Below are positions 27,266 to 35,677 of a DNA stretch of 50,072 bases, in pieces (positions within the stretch are counted from its first letter, which is position 1; each line of letters begins with the position of its first letter). This DNA is from Sphingomonadales bacterium. Lineage in GTDB: Bacteria; Pseudomonadota; Alphaproteobacteria; Sphingomonadales; Sphingomonadaceae. The position numbers were made by a program, and so were the translations under genes. Below the pieces are notes generated by a model. That model saw nothing but the letters and a program-made list of their open reading frames with translations. It was not told the DNA's origin and did no database searches. The stretch covers positions 1 to 50,072 of the forward strand of contig JAIXZV010000074.1 in the NCBI GenBank assembly GCA_027489365.1, read 5' to 3'.

Positions 27266-28054
27266 ATGTCTTTGGCCGGTATATGGGAGAATGAATACGG
27301 TTCGCGAATGACGCTGTCGCTTGCCGATTCAAACCTCATCGTCGGCAAGTATGAATCGACGACCGGCTCCACCGGCGAGTATCGCGTGGTCGGGTATCAG
27401 GCGAGTGGGGAGCCAACGTCGTCGGGCGGCCAGCCCTGCGCTCTTGCGATCGACTGGCATTCGGTGGTGGCCGGGCCGCCGGATAATAGCTGGCATTGGG
27501 TTTCGGGTCTCAGCGGACAATTGAGCATCCAGGCATCGGGCGAACAGCTTGTACTGTCCCATGCGATGGTCGCGTCGGTCGCCTTCCCCGGTCTGGCGCA
27601 GGCGGGCACCTATATCGACAAGCTGATCTATACGCGTGTCGGTGCGCAGGGCGAGATCGCGGGTGACCCGCTGCCGGCCGGGGAGGTGCTTGCCGACAAT
27701 CCGCTCGTCGGGAGCTGGTATGCGCCGGATCGTACCGCCCTGCTGATTCAGTCGGTCGTCCCATATCCCGGCAACGCATTCGGCTATGTCTTTGGCAAGC
27801 TGATCTGGAACGGCGGTCCCTCGCTGCTTTACGGCGTGACCGACATCAATGCCGCATCGGCCGGGCTGGGTTTGCAGTCGGTGTCGATCGTTGGATTGCC
27901 CAGCGACGCTGGTGGGCCGGCGGTATCGCTGGCGGGGACACTCGACCTGTCGAGCGGGGTTCTGTCGCTGCTGAACCAGAATTCCAGCTCGACCGCGCCC
28001 GACGCGACCTATGTCGAGACGACGATCGCCCGCAAAACATTCACCAAGCAATAG
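27266..28054 (+). CDS. Avidin-like two-domain protein A
   Basis: This 262-aa protein begins directly with an avidin/streptavidin-like barrel and no signal peptide. Residues 5-12 (GIWENEYG) parallel streptavidin GTWYNQLG, keeping the biotin-contacting Asn and Ser. GKYESTTGS parallels GTYESAVGN with the key Tyr and Ser. AIDWHS matches the Trp79 region, NSWHWVSGLSGQL the Trp92 region, and YIDKLIYTRV the C-terminal Asp strand. The position of streptavidin Trp120 is not Trp. A second half (about 145-262) repeats a GSWYAPDRTALL start and ends ETTIARKTFTKQ, suggesting a second, more divergent barrel. The ribosome site GGGGAG is good. It heads the cluster. It probably binds a biotin-like or other small molecule; the ligand is not known. 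Confidence 0.82.
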   Translation: MSLAGIWENEYGSRMTLSLADSNLIVGKYESTTGSTGEYRVVGYQASGEPTSSGGQPCALAIDWHSVVAGPPDNSWHWVSGLSGQLSIQASGEQLVLSHAMVASVAFPGLAQAGTYIDKLIYTRVGAQGEIAGDPLPAGEVLADNPLVGSWYAPDRTALLIQSVVPYPGNAFGYVFGKLIWNGGPSLLYGVTDINAASAGLGLQSVSIVGLPSDAGGPAVSLAGTLDLSSGVLSLLNQNSSSTAPDATYVETTIARKTFTKQ

Positions 28055-28066
28055 CGGCGGTCAACG

Positions 28067-28177
28067 ATGCGCTTGATCGCCCTGCCCGACACCCCGTTCA
28101 ACGACACCGCCGCGCGCGCGGAACAGGCCGGTGTGCGTCCTCATCATCCCTGGAACGTGACCGCTTTGCCTCTCTGA
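28067..28177 (+). CDS. Small ORF, 36 aa, between avidin-like A and pepsin-like protease
   Basis: An ATG 12 nt after the avidin-like stop opens a 36-residue frame beginning MRLIALPDTPFNDTAARAE and ending PHHPWNVTALPL before TGA, 32 nt ahead of the protease gene. The ribosome binding site is weak. It has no Cys. It could be a peptide acted on by the neighbouring protease, a remnant, or chance; I cannot assign a function. Confidence 0.33.
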   Translation: MRLIALPDTPFNDTAARAEQAGVRPHHPWNVTALPL

Positions 28178-28209
28178 GGGGAAGGCACACGACAAGAAGG
28201 AGAAGTGCA

Positions 28210-29343
28210 ATGTCGCAACCCGCCGCCCCGACATCGGGTGTCCTGTTCAACATGCAACGTGGCCCGTATCAGAACAACGGTGCCAGCCCGTGGTACACGC
28301 AGACCACGCTGGGAACGCCCGGCCAGACGCTGAAGTTCGCGATCGACACCGGCACCAACATGGTGTGGACGACCTCGACGCTCTGCGCCCCGACCAGTTG
28401 CCAGCATTATAGCGGCGGACGGTTCGATTATCAGAAGTCGAGCACTTACTCCTGGGTCGATTGTATCCAGGTGCCCTTCAGCTTCGGACCCTGGGGTACG
28501 ATGCAAGTCGAGACCGGGCAGGATGTCCTGGCGCTGCCCAACGGGCAATCGCTGCCGCTCGTCCTGTATCTGTCGGCCGATTATTCCGGGCCGCAATTCG
28601 CCCAGCTCGATTGGGACGGGGGTATCGGCATTCCGTCGGGCAGCCCGTACAAACAGGGCGACACGACGTTCATCATTCAGGAGATGATGAACCGGGGAAT
28701 GATCTCTCCCCAATACCCTTATGTGTCGTTCGACTGGAACGGAAACACCTCGGCCGGATCCTGCCTGATGGGCGGGTTTGATCCGAACAAATTCACGACC
28801 GGGATGTTTCTGCCGTGGACGCCGTACACGGCGTTCGCCGGCGTCGAGTATCTGTGGTCGGCCGACATGTCGCAATATTGGGTCGGCAACCAGTTGGTCG
28901 CGCAGAAGGTGCAGTTCGCGCTCGATTCCGGCTCGTCGCAATTCAAGGGCGATGATGCGATCATGAACCAGACCCTGGCGCAGATCAAAGCGCAGGGGAA
29001 TCCACCGGTCCGCATGGTCTTCCCCAACGGCGGTTCGATCACGATCCCGCAGAACATCTACAACGTGACCATCCAGGCCGGACCCGACCGGGGCAAGACG
29101 CTGCCGCAATTCCAGCCGCTGGGGCTGACCAACCTCGTGCTCGTCGGCTCGGTGGTCATGGAATATTGCTACACGATCCACGAATATCGCGTCGTGCAAT
29201 GCGGCGGGAATCGTTTCTCGCTCGCGCCGAGCGGCATGTGGGTTTTCAACAAGCCGGGCTACCCCGCGATCATCACGCCCCCGGCGCGGCTCGACCGTGA
29301 ACTGGACGCGCGCGACGTCGTTCGCGGCAAAACCATGGAATGA
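28210..29343 (+). CDS. Pepsin-like aspartic peptidase (family A1)
   Basis: This 377-aa protein has both catalytic motifs of a two-lobed pepsin. The first is FAIDTGTNMVWTTS with Asp46, preceded by WYTQTTLGTPGQTLKF as in fungal and animal pepsins. The second is VQFALDSGSSQFKG with Asp239. DWDGGIGIPSGS resembles the pepsin DGILGLG strand. It has no visible signal peptide or propeptide: the mature-like fold starts near residue 10. Full-length A1 peptidases are mainly eukaryotic and uncommon in bacteria. The start has AAGGAG 7 nt upstream. It lies between two avidin-like genes and upstream of ligases and a candidate peptide, so it could release a modified peptide; that is inference. A non-peptidase use of the fold is also possible. 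Confidence 0.85.
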   Translation: MSQPAAPTSGVLFNMQRGPYQNNGASPWYTQTTLGTPGQTLKFAIDTGTNMVWTTSTLCAPTSCQHYSGGRFDYQKSSTYSWVDCIQVPFSFGPWGTMQVETGQDVLALPNGQSLPLVLYLSADYSGPQFAQLDWDGGIGIPSGSPYKQGDTTFIIQEMMNRGMISPQYPYVSFDWNGNTSAGSCLMGGFDPNKFTTGMFLPWTPYTAFAGVEYLWSADMSQYWVGNQLVAQKVQFALDSGSSQFKGDDAIMNQTLAQIKAQGNPPVRMVFPNGGSITIPQNIYNVTIQAGPDRGKTLPQFQPLGLTNLVLVGSVVMEYCYTIHEYRVVQCGGNRFSLAPSGMWVFNKPGYPAIITPPARLDRELDARDVVRGKTME

Positions 29344-29380
29344 ACGCGGCGGATTCGTCCGCTCAAGGAGAAATTGGATC

Positions 29381-30196
29381 ATGACGCTCGGTGGTGTTTG
29401 GCAGAACGAATATGGTTCGATCATGGACCTGTCCGTGTACGGCGGCGGGCTCGTCTTCGGCACGTACAGTTCCTCGACCGGGTCGACCGGCGAATATCGC
29501 GTGATCGGGTTTCAGCAGAACGCAAACCCGACCACCACGGCCGGTCAAGCGGTCGCGCTCGCCATCGCCTGGCATTCGATCGCCGGTGGGAAGGGCGATC
29601 CCAGTTGGAATTGGTCATCGGGGTTGAGTGGCCAGCTGAGCCTGCAGAACGGCAAGGAGTCGCTGGTCCTGGCCCATGCGATGGTTGCGAGCAGCGCGTT
29701 TCCGGGGCTGTGCGCGGCCGGGACCTATATCGACAAACTGACCTATGCGCGTGTTTCGGACACGCCGCGCGAGGCGAGCGAGAAGCCGCTTCAGACGGCG
29801 GCCGTGGCCGATCCGATGGCGGGAACCTGGGCGACGGCGGACGGTGCCACCGTCCTCACCCTGCGCGTCTACCCCTATACGGGCAACCTCTTCGGTTGGG
29901 TGTCGGGGTCGCTCAGCAATGGCGGCACGGTGTGTCAGATCGAGGGCGTGACCGACATCAATGCGGCCGCAAGCGGGCTGACGCTGCAATCGACCGGGCT
30001 GACGGCGATCCAGAATCTGCAGAACGGCCCGGCGATCGCCTTTGCCGGCTGCCTTGACCTGCGGACCGGGCAATTGACGTTGCTCAAGCTCGCGAGCCTG
30101 TCGACCGCGCCCGACGCCACCTACGTGCAGACGACGGTCGATCAACTGTCGTTTCGGCGCGTTGCCGCCGATCACAACGGCAAGTGCAGAGATTGA
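29381..30196 (+). CDS. Avidin-like two-domain protein B
   Basis: This 271-aa protein is a clear paralogue of the avidin-like gene at 27266. GVWQNEYGSIMDLSV, FGTYSSSTGSTGEYRVIGF, AIAWHSIAGG, SWNWSSGLSGQLSL and GTYIDKLTYARV match the same streptavidin-like positions. The second half (GTWATADGATVLTL, GVTDINAAASGLTLQS, STAPDATYVQTTVDQLSF) matches the second half of protein A. I chose the ATG at 29381 because AAGGAG lies 10 nt upstream and the domain starts there. There is no signal peptide. The two paralogues flank the pepsin-like gene, suggesting local duplication. They may form mixed oligomers or bind different ligands. Confidence 0.82.
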   Translation: MTLGGVWQNEYGSIMDLSVYGGGLVFGTYSSSTGSTGEYRVIGFQQNANPTTTAGQAVALAIAWHSIAGGKGDPSWNWSSGLSGQLSLQNGKESLVLAHAMVASSAFPGLCAAGTYIDKLTYARVSDTPREASEKPLQTAAVADPMAGTWATADGATVLTLRVYPYTGNLFGWVSGSLSNGGTVCQIEGVTDINAAASGLTLQSTGLTAIQNLQNGPAIAFAGCLDLRTGQLTLLKLASLSTAPDATYVQTTVDQLSFRRVAADHNGKCRD

Positions 30197-30257
30197 AAAC
30201 GTACCATTACAACATCTGATCGGGTGAGCGGGTTGCACGTTTAAGGGGGGAATGACC

Positions 30258-31487
30258 ATGCATAGTCACCGCAACGGTATCTCGGCTGTCAGTTACGGAG
30301 CGCCCGCTTGGGAGATTTCGAAGCAGAACAGCGTCATCGATATCAGGGCGGATTATGTGACGCCGAATGTCATGCGCCGGTCCGATGGCCATGAATTCGT
30401 CAACCTGTGCTCCTGTTCCTATCTTGGCCTGCATAGCCATCCGGATATTCTGGAGGGTGCCATCACGGCGATCCGGCAGACGGGCGCGCTTGACCTGCCG
30501 ATTTCGCGCATCCGGCTGCGCCTCAACCTGCTGGAGGAATTCGAGGACCGGCTGACCGCGCTGTTCGGCGCGCGCTGTCTGTCCGCCGTGACGAGTTCGG
30601 CCGCGACGGCGGGGGTGCTCCCGCTCATCGCCTCCGGTCATATGAGCTCCGATGGCACGCCGCCGGTGATGCTGTTCGACCGGCACGCGCACTTCTCGAT
30701 GGATTATATCCGACCGATCTGCGCCGATGAAACCGAGGTGATCGCGTGTCGGCACAACGATCTCGAAAAGATTGAGGATGCCTGTCGCACGCACAAGTCG
30801 GTCGCCTATGTCTGCGATGGCGTCTATTCGATGGGGGGCGTCGCGCCGATTGCCGAACTGCTGGCGCTGCAGGATCGCTACGGCCTGTTCCTGTTCATCG
30901 ATGACAGCCATTCGCTCTCGCTCCACGGCACGCACGGCGAAGGCTATGCGCGCTCGATCATGCGCGAGGTCAACGAGCGCACCATCATCGTCGCGTCGCT
31001 GGGCAAGGCCTTCGGCGGTTCGGGCGGCGTCATCATGCTGGGCCCGACCGAGCAGGAGGATATCCTGACGCGCTTCGGCGGTCCGCTGGCCTGGTCGCAG
31101 GGGCTCAACGTGCCCGGGATCGGTGCGGGCATTGCGTCGTCGAAGCTGCACGATTCGCCCGAACTGTCGCGCCGACAGGCACAGCTTCGCCGCAACATGG
31201 CGCTGTTCGATTCCCTGATCGCCACCGAACAGGCCGGAAACGGCTTTCCGTTGAAGGTGATCGCGATCGGCGACGAGGACCGCGCCGTGTCCGCCTCGGC
31301 ACGCCTGTTCGAAGCGGGTTATTACAGCTCGGCAGTGTTCTTTCCGATCGTCAAGCGCGGTGCCGCCGGACTGCGCATCATGCTGCGCGCGGACAATACG
31401 GAGGCGGATATCCGCGGGTTCGCGCAAGCGCTCAGCACGATTCTGGAACGCGACCTCGCGCCCGCGCGTGCGACCGCCGATGCTTGA
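30258..31487 (+). CDS. Alpha-oxoamine synthase (PLP-dependent, BioF/CqsA-like superfamily)
   Basis: This 409-aa enzyme should condense an amino acid with an acyl thioester, losing CO2, to give an alpha-aminoketone. It shows NLCSCSYLGLHSHP near the N-terminus and the PLP-stacking His in FDRHAHFSMD. The Asp/His pair is in LFIDDSHSLSLHG and the Schiff-base Lys (about residue 250) in SLGKAFGGSGG. It lacks the Gly-rich GSGGSG stretch of true BioF, having LPISRIRLRLNLLEE there, so it is probably a secondary-metabolism member rather than a biotin enzyme. ATG 30258 is chosen because GGGGGG lies 7 nt upstream; ATG 30252 is too close. It overlaps the next gene and is the natural chain-joining enzyme of the cluster. 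Confidence 0.88.
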   Translation: MHSHRNGISAVSYGAPAWEISKQNSVIDIRADYVTPNVMRRSDGHEFVNLCSCSYLGLHSHPDILEGAITAIRQTGALDLPISRIRLRLNLLEEFEDRLTALFGARCLSAVTSSAATAGVLPLIASGHMSSDGTPPVMLFDRHAHFSMDYIRPICADETEVIACRHNDLEKIEDACRTHKSVAYVCDGVYSMGGVAPIAELLALQDRYGLFLFIDDSHSLSLHGTHGEGYARSIMREVNERTIIVASLGKAFGGSGGVIMLGPTEQEDILTRFGGPLAWSQGLNVPGIGAGIASSKLHDSPELSRRQAQLRRNMALFDSLIATEQAGNGFPLKVIAIGDEDRAVSASARLFEAGYYSSAVFFPIVKRGAAGLRIMLRADNTEADIRGFAQALSTILERDLAPARATADA

Positions 31488-32514
31488 GCCGGCCGTCATG
31501 CGCGCCGTGCGGGTATCGGGCGGGCCGGGTTCCGCTGCGCTGCGGCTGCAGCCGTGGCCGGTGCCGTGTCCGCGCGCCCACGAAATGCTGGTCGCGGTGC
31601 GCGCGAGCGGGCTCAATCACGCCGATCTGTATCAGCGCGACGGCGAATGGCCGGCGCCCGACGGGGCACCCGACACGCTCGGGGTCGAGATCGCCGGGAC
31701 GGTGGTGTCGGCCGATCCGACCGGGCGCTTCGCGGCGGGCGCGCGCGTCATGGCGCTGGTCGATGGCGGGGGCTATGCCGAAATCGCCGCAGTCGACCCC
31801 GCGCTCGCGGTGGAAATTCCGCCGCATCTGACGTTCCAGGAAGCGGCCGGTCTGCCCGAGGCGTTGATCGTCGCGCACAGCAACCTTGTCGAGATCGGCG
31901 CGGTCCAGCCCGGCGCGCGGGTGCTGGTTCATGGCGGCGCGAGCGGCATGGGATCGATCATGATCCAGATCGCGCGGGAACTGGGCGCGGAGGTGGTCAC
32001 GACGACGCGCGATCCGGCCAAGATCGATCGTCTGAAAGCGTTGGGCGCCCGCCACGTCGTGCGTCCCGACGGGACGGCGTTTCCCGGCGAAAGCAGCGAC
32101 GCGGCGGCAGCCGGGGGCTTCGACCTCATCGTCGACATGGCCGGCGCGACGACGCTGCGGGCCAATCTTGATCGGCTTAACGATCGCGGCACGTTGATCC
32201 TGATGGGCATTCTCGGTGGCACGATCGGGGAAATCGACGTCGATCCGATCATTCTGAAGCGCCTCACGGTACGCGGGACGATCCTGCGATCGCTGCCGAT
32301 CGCCGAGAAACGGGCGTTGGCGACGCGCGCGTTTTCGCGGTGGATGGGCCGCGTTGCGGTCGGCGCGATTCGGTCGGTGATCGACAGCGTGCATCCGTTC
32401 GAGGCGGTGCGCGCGGCGCATGACCGGCTCGAGAACGGCGGGCACGTCGGCAAGATCGTGCTCTGTCTCGATGCCGGATCGACCAACCGACATGCAGTGT
32501 CAGATCAGGTTTAA
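31480..32514 (+). CDS. Zinc-independent MDR-family NAD(P)H:quinone oxidoreductase-like enzyme
   Basis: This enzyme is about 344 aa and of the quinone oxidoreductase/PIG3 type. SGLNHADLYQRDG and LGVEIAGTVV mark the N-terminal GroES-like domain. The cofactor site is VLVHGGASGMGSIMIQIARE. No zinc-binding cysteines are present. Such enzymes often act as enoyl reductases in polyketide pathways. The ATG at 31480 overlaps the oxoamine synthase stop; ATG 31498 is an alternative. It is followed after 12 bp by the next gene. A role in reducing an enoyl or quinone intermediate of the cluster product is inferred. Confidence 0.88.
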   Translation: MLEPAVMRAVRVSGGPGSAALRLQPWPVPCPRAHEMLVAVRASGLNHADLYQRDGEWPAPDGAPDTLGVEIAGTVVSADPTGRFAAGARVMALVDGGGYAEIAAVDPALAVEIPPHLTFQEAAGLPEALIVAHSNLVEIGAVQPGARVLVHGGASGMGSIMIQIARELGAEVVTTTRDPAKIDRLKALGARHVVRPDGTAFPGESSDAAAAGGFDLIVDMAGATTLRANLDRLNDRGTLILMGILGGTIGEIDVDPIILKRLTVRGTILRSLPIAEKRALATRAFSRWMGRVAVGAIRSVIDSVHPFEAVRAAHDRLENGGHVGKIVLCLDAGSTNRHAVSDQV

Positions 32515-32526
32515 GGAGGACGATCG

Positions 32527-33420
32527 ATGGCGACCTCACTCGAATGGAACATTCGCGATGCCGCAGTCGACTTGTCGGCCTATACGGTGTCGCTCGATGG
32601 ACCCGATGCCCGACAGCCGGATGTCCTGACCGAGCGGATCGCGGCGCATCTGACCGGAACACCGGGCTTTGCGATCCTGTACGCGACGCGCGATGTCCTC
32701 GCCGGTCACGGGCTAGACATCGGCGACCACCGCGACACCGCCTACGCGCTGCTGGAGTCGGTGTTCCGGGGCACGATGGCGCGGATCGATTTTCGCCGCT
32801 TCACCGTCGTCGATCGCCCGATGGCGCTGGCGTCGATGGATGTCGACGGCTTCAATCTCAATGGCGGGTTCTCGCACGACCAAAAGATCGAGAGCCGCGC
32901 GTTCATGACCTCGAAATGCCTGCATTTCGACGCGGCGACGCCGTTCGTCGCCAATATCTATGGCCTTAACGAGAATATCGGGGGTGGCCATCCGCTGCTG
33001 AGCGATGTGCGCGGATATTGCCGCGATCATGCCGTGCCACCCAGCGACGTCGTCGATGCGATCCCCAACAACTACAACGTCGTTATCTCGCCCGCGCATT
33101 ACGCAAAGATCCGCGATCATTATACGGTCGGGCTGGATATCGACATCGACACCGACATGATCGCGATCCTGCTGCTGAACGAGGTTGCGTTCGGCGTCGC
33201 GCACGGTGCCACCGCGCCGTTCCGCAAGGACGAAAGCAAGCCGGCCCGGCGGCCGCTGCGGCACTTCGAGTATCAGTTCGAGAGCGATGGCGACTATGTC
33301 GCCTGGTACGGCCATTACGACGTCCCGATGGTCGAAGCGAAGGACTATGCCGGGGAAAACCTCTCGCTCGATTATTACGAGCCGGCGCCGTTCGATCGTT
33401 TCGTCAAGATCGGCGCCTGA
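32527..33420 (+). CDS. Uncharacterised protein with possible non-heme iron triad
   Basis: This 297-aa protein has a near-perfect ribosome site (AAGGAGG). I do not recognise a named family. It has no signal peptide or membrane segment. A conserved-looking block KCLHFDAATPFVANIYGLNE contains an HxD pair (His133, Asp135), and FGVAHGATAPF supplies a later His226. Together these could form the 2-His-1-carboxylate iron site of a dioxygenase, with Arg residues in ARRPLRHFEY as a possible co-substrate anchor. It is followed 2 bp later by the first ATP-grasp gene. Oxidation of a peptide or amino-acid intermediate would fit, but this is inference. Confidence 0.8.
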   Translation: MATSLEWNIRDAAVDLSAYTVSLDGPDARQPDVLTERIAAHLTGTPGFAILYATRDVLAGHGLDIGDHRDTAYALLESVFRGTMARIDFRRFTVVDRPMALASMDVDGFNLNGGFSHDQKIESRAFMTSKCLHFDAATPFVANIYGLNENIGGGHPLLSDVRGYCRDHAVPPSDVVDAIPNNYNVVISPAHYAKIRDHYTVGLDIDIDTDMIAILLLNEVAFGVAHGATAPFRKDESKPARRPLRHFEYQFESDGDYVAWYGHYDVPMVEAKDYAGENLSLDYYEPAPFDRFVKIGA

Positions 33421-33422
33421 GA

Positions 33423-34757
33423 ATGGATGTTGCCGCCGACAATCTCGCACTGATCGCCGCACTGGACGCAGGCGATGTCGGCGTGCTGGCGGACGCGACG
33501 GCCCGGCGGCTCCGCGAGGAGTTGGTCGCGGAAGGAGGCTATCTCCTCGAATTGCTGCCTCGTCCGATCTTTTGCGCGCCCGACCAAGTGCGGGCGCTTG
33601 GAGATCGCGGCCGGAGCTTGATCGCGCTGCAATCGCGCCTGATCGCGGAGTTGATCGCGGCCGAGGGGCGCGCTGGCTTGCTCGATCGCTTCGATGTCGC
33701 GCCGGCTCTGCGCGACCTGGTACACTGGGATGAACTCGTCGCGCCGCGCTATCTGGTCGGTCGGCTCGATCTGCTGCGGCTGGCCGACGGGAGTTTCCGC
33801 TGCTGCGAGATGAACGTGGATTCGTGCGTGGCCGGGGCGGAAATCTTCGACGCGGGGCGCGACACGTTCCTGGCGCTCGGGCTCGACGCGGACTGCCTGC
33901 CCGAACGTCCGCTCGATCAGCTTGCGGACCTGCTCGCCAGCACTGCGCGTCGGCTCGGTGCGGAGCGGATCGTCATTCTCGACTGGAGCGTCGGCGGCGG
34001 TTCGGCGGGCAAGGGCTACATCAGCTATGATCGGATGCGGGCCGCCGTTATCCGCGCCAGCGGCCTGCCGGTGCATATCGCGGACGAGACCAGTTTCGAT
34101 CCCGCATGGTTGGTGCCCGCCGAGGCTGCGCGCACGCTGGTGCACCGCGGCTTCATGATGGAGGAGATGGACGACGATGGGGCCTTCCTGCGCCGCCTGA
34201 TCGGTGCTGGCGCGCATGTCTTTTCGCTGCTGGAAGCCGATATCCGCATGGATAAGGGCTGGCTCGCACTCATGTGGGATGCCCGTCGCGCCGGGCGATG
34301 CACTGCCGCCGAGGGGGCGCTGCTCGATAGTTTCGTGCCGGAGACATGGCAGGTGACCGCCGCCGATATCGAGCCACTGGTGGCGCGCCGCGACGACCTC
34401 ATCTTCAAAACGCGGCAGGCCTTTGGCGGTGCGGGCATTCTGATCGGCGCCGAGACTCCGGCGGCAACGCTGCGCGACGCGCTTGCCGCCGCGCCGGAGC
34501 ATTGGATCGCGCAGGTCATGATCGCCCCGGAGACGCTGGCGATGCCGCACGCGCCGGGGGAGCCGCTGCAAGTCCATGACATTGTCTACGGTCTCTATCT
34601 CTACGGCACGGCGGAGAACGGCTTTCTGCTGCGGGGATCGACCACCTCGCGCATCGTTAACGTGTCGAGCGGAAGGGGGCGGATCGGGTGGGCGCTCGCG
34701 CTCGCCGACGGCGAACGCGCGTCGTTTCTGCGCCAGTTGGCGGCGGTGGCGTCATGA
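33423..34757 (+). CDS. Circularly permuted ATP-grasp ligase A
   Basis: This 444-aa protein resembles the glutathionylspermidine-synthase/circularly-permuted ATP-grasp superfamily. Visible features are PRYLVGRLDLLRLADGSF followed by the metal-binding-like CCEMNVDSC (Glu129, Asn131), then VGGGSAGKGYISYDRM, MDKGWLALMWD, the nucleotide-binding block LIFKTRQAFGGAGILIG and RGSTTSRIVNVSSGRG. These enzymes form amide bonds through acyl-phosphates. The gene shares its overall plan with the protein at 36935, so they are probably paralogues with different substrates. Its stop overlaps the next start (ATGA). Confidence 0.72.
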   Translation: MDVAADNLALIAALDAGDVGVLADATARRLREELVAEGGYLLELLPRPIFCAPDQVRALGDRGRSLIALQSRLIAELIAAEGRAGLLDRFDVAPALRDLVHWDELVAPRYLVGRLDLLRLADGSFRCCEMNVDSCVAGAEIFDAGRDTFLALGLDADCLPERPLDQLADLLASTARRLGAERIVILDWSVGGGSAGKGYISYDRMRAAVIRASGLPVHIADETSFDPAWLVPAEAARTLVHRGFMMEEMDDDGAFLRRLIGAGAHVFSLLEADIRMDKGWLALMWDARRAGRCTAAEGALLDSFVPETWQVTAADIEPLVARRDDLIFKTRQAFGGAGILIGAETPAATLRDALAAAPEHWIAQVMIAPETLAMPHAPGEPLQVHDIVYGLYLYGTAENGFLLRGSTTSRIVNVSSGRGRIGWALALADGERASFLRQLAAVAS

Positions 34758-35677
34758 CCCTGCCGACGATCGATCCCGTCGCGGAAAGCCAGGAGATCGC
34801 CGCGTTGATCGAGGCGCTCGCCGCTGCGGGTTGGCCGGACGGCCTTGCGGCGGAGCGTGCGGCGATGGAAGCGGAGGCGACCCCGCTCGCGGCGGACATT
34901 GCGGTCACGGCGATGCGATTGGGGGAAAGGCCGGCCGAGGCGCTAGTCGGGCCGGCCGGCGGATCTGCTGGCACCGGTCTCTATTTGCACGGCGGCGGAT
35001 ACGTCTATGGATCGCTGCTCAGCCACCGCGGGCTGATCGGCGAACTGGCGCGCGCCACCAACCTCCGCATGGTCCAGCTCGACTATCGGCTGGCCCCGGA
35101 ACATCCGTTTCCCGCCGCGATCGAGGATGCGATCGCCGCAGTCGGGGCGCTGTATGATTCCGGCGTCAAGCCGCAGGACCTTGTCGTGATGGGCGACAGC
35201 GCGGGTGGCGGGCTGGCGCTCGCGACGCTGATCGCTTTGCGCGATGCGCAGATGGCATTGCCGCGCGCGGCGGTCGTCCTGTCGCCCTGGACCGATCTTA
35301 GCTGCGCGGGCGAAACCTATCGCAGCCGCGCGGCGATCGATCCGATGATCGACCATGCGCTCGCGTGCAAGCTCGCCGGGCTTTACGCCGGTGACGCGGA
35401 TCGACGCGACCCGCGGCTTTCGCCGTTGTTCGGTGATCTGTCCGGCCTGCCGCCCATGCTGATCCAGGTTGGCGAGCGCGAGACGCTGCAGTCGGACGCA
35501 GCGAACTTCGCGGCACGCGCGCGCGCCGCTGGCAGTCCGGTGACGCTGGAGGAATGGCCGGGCATGATTCATGTCTGGCACCAATATTATGCGCGGCTTT
35601 CGGCGGGCCATCGCGCGATCGGTCGCATCGCGGCCTTCTTGAGGGAAGTCGATATGCCAGACGAGGCCCCGCGATGA
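34754..35677 (+). CDS. Alpha/beta hydrolase, hormone-sensitive-lipase type
   Basis: This 307-aa hydrolase has the oxyanion-hole HGGG (residues 79-82), the nucleophile elbow MGDSAGGGLAL with Ser149, and a late His in MIHVWHQYY. VQLDYRLAPEHPFPAAIEDA is a hallmark of the family IV (HSL-like) esterases. It could release a product by ester or thioester hydrolysis, or cleave an amide. It overlaps both neighbours by 4-bp ATGA junctions, so it is part of the same pathway transcript. No signal peptide is visible. Confidence 0.9.
   Translation: MTLPTIDPVAESQEIAALIEALAAAGWPDGLAAERAAMEAEATPLAADIAVTAMRLGERPAEALVGPAGGSAGTGLYLHGGGYVYGSLLSHRGLIGELARATNLRMVQLDYRLAPEHPFPAAIEDAIAAVGALYDSGVKPQDLVVMGDSAGGGLALATLIALRDAQMALPRAAVVLSPWTDLSCAGETYRSRAAIDPMIDHALACKLAGLYAGDADRRDPRLSPLFGDLSGLPPMLIQVGERETLQSDAANFAARARAAGSPVTLEEWPGMIHVWHQYYARLSAGHRAIGRIAAFLREVDMPDEAPR

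Noticed and set aside
27240..30250. Mobile element carrying the avidin-like and pepsin-like genes
   Set aside because: No transposase, integrase, terminal repeats or target duplications are visible; transfer is possible but not supported by sequence marks.
30258..31487. True biotin-pathway BioF
   Set aside because: The Gly-rich BioF motif is absent and no other bio genes are nearby, so I call it only an alpha-oxoamine synthase.
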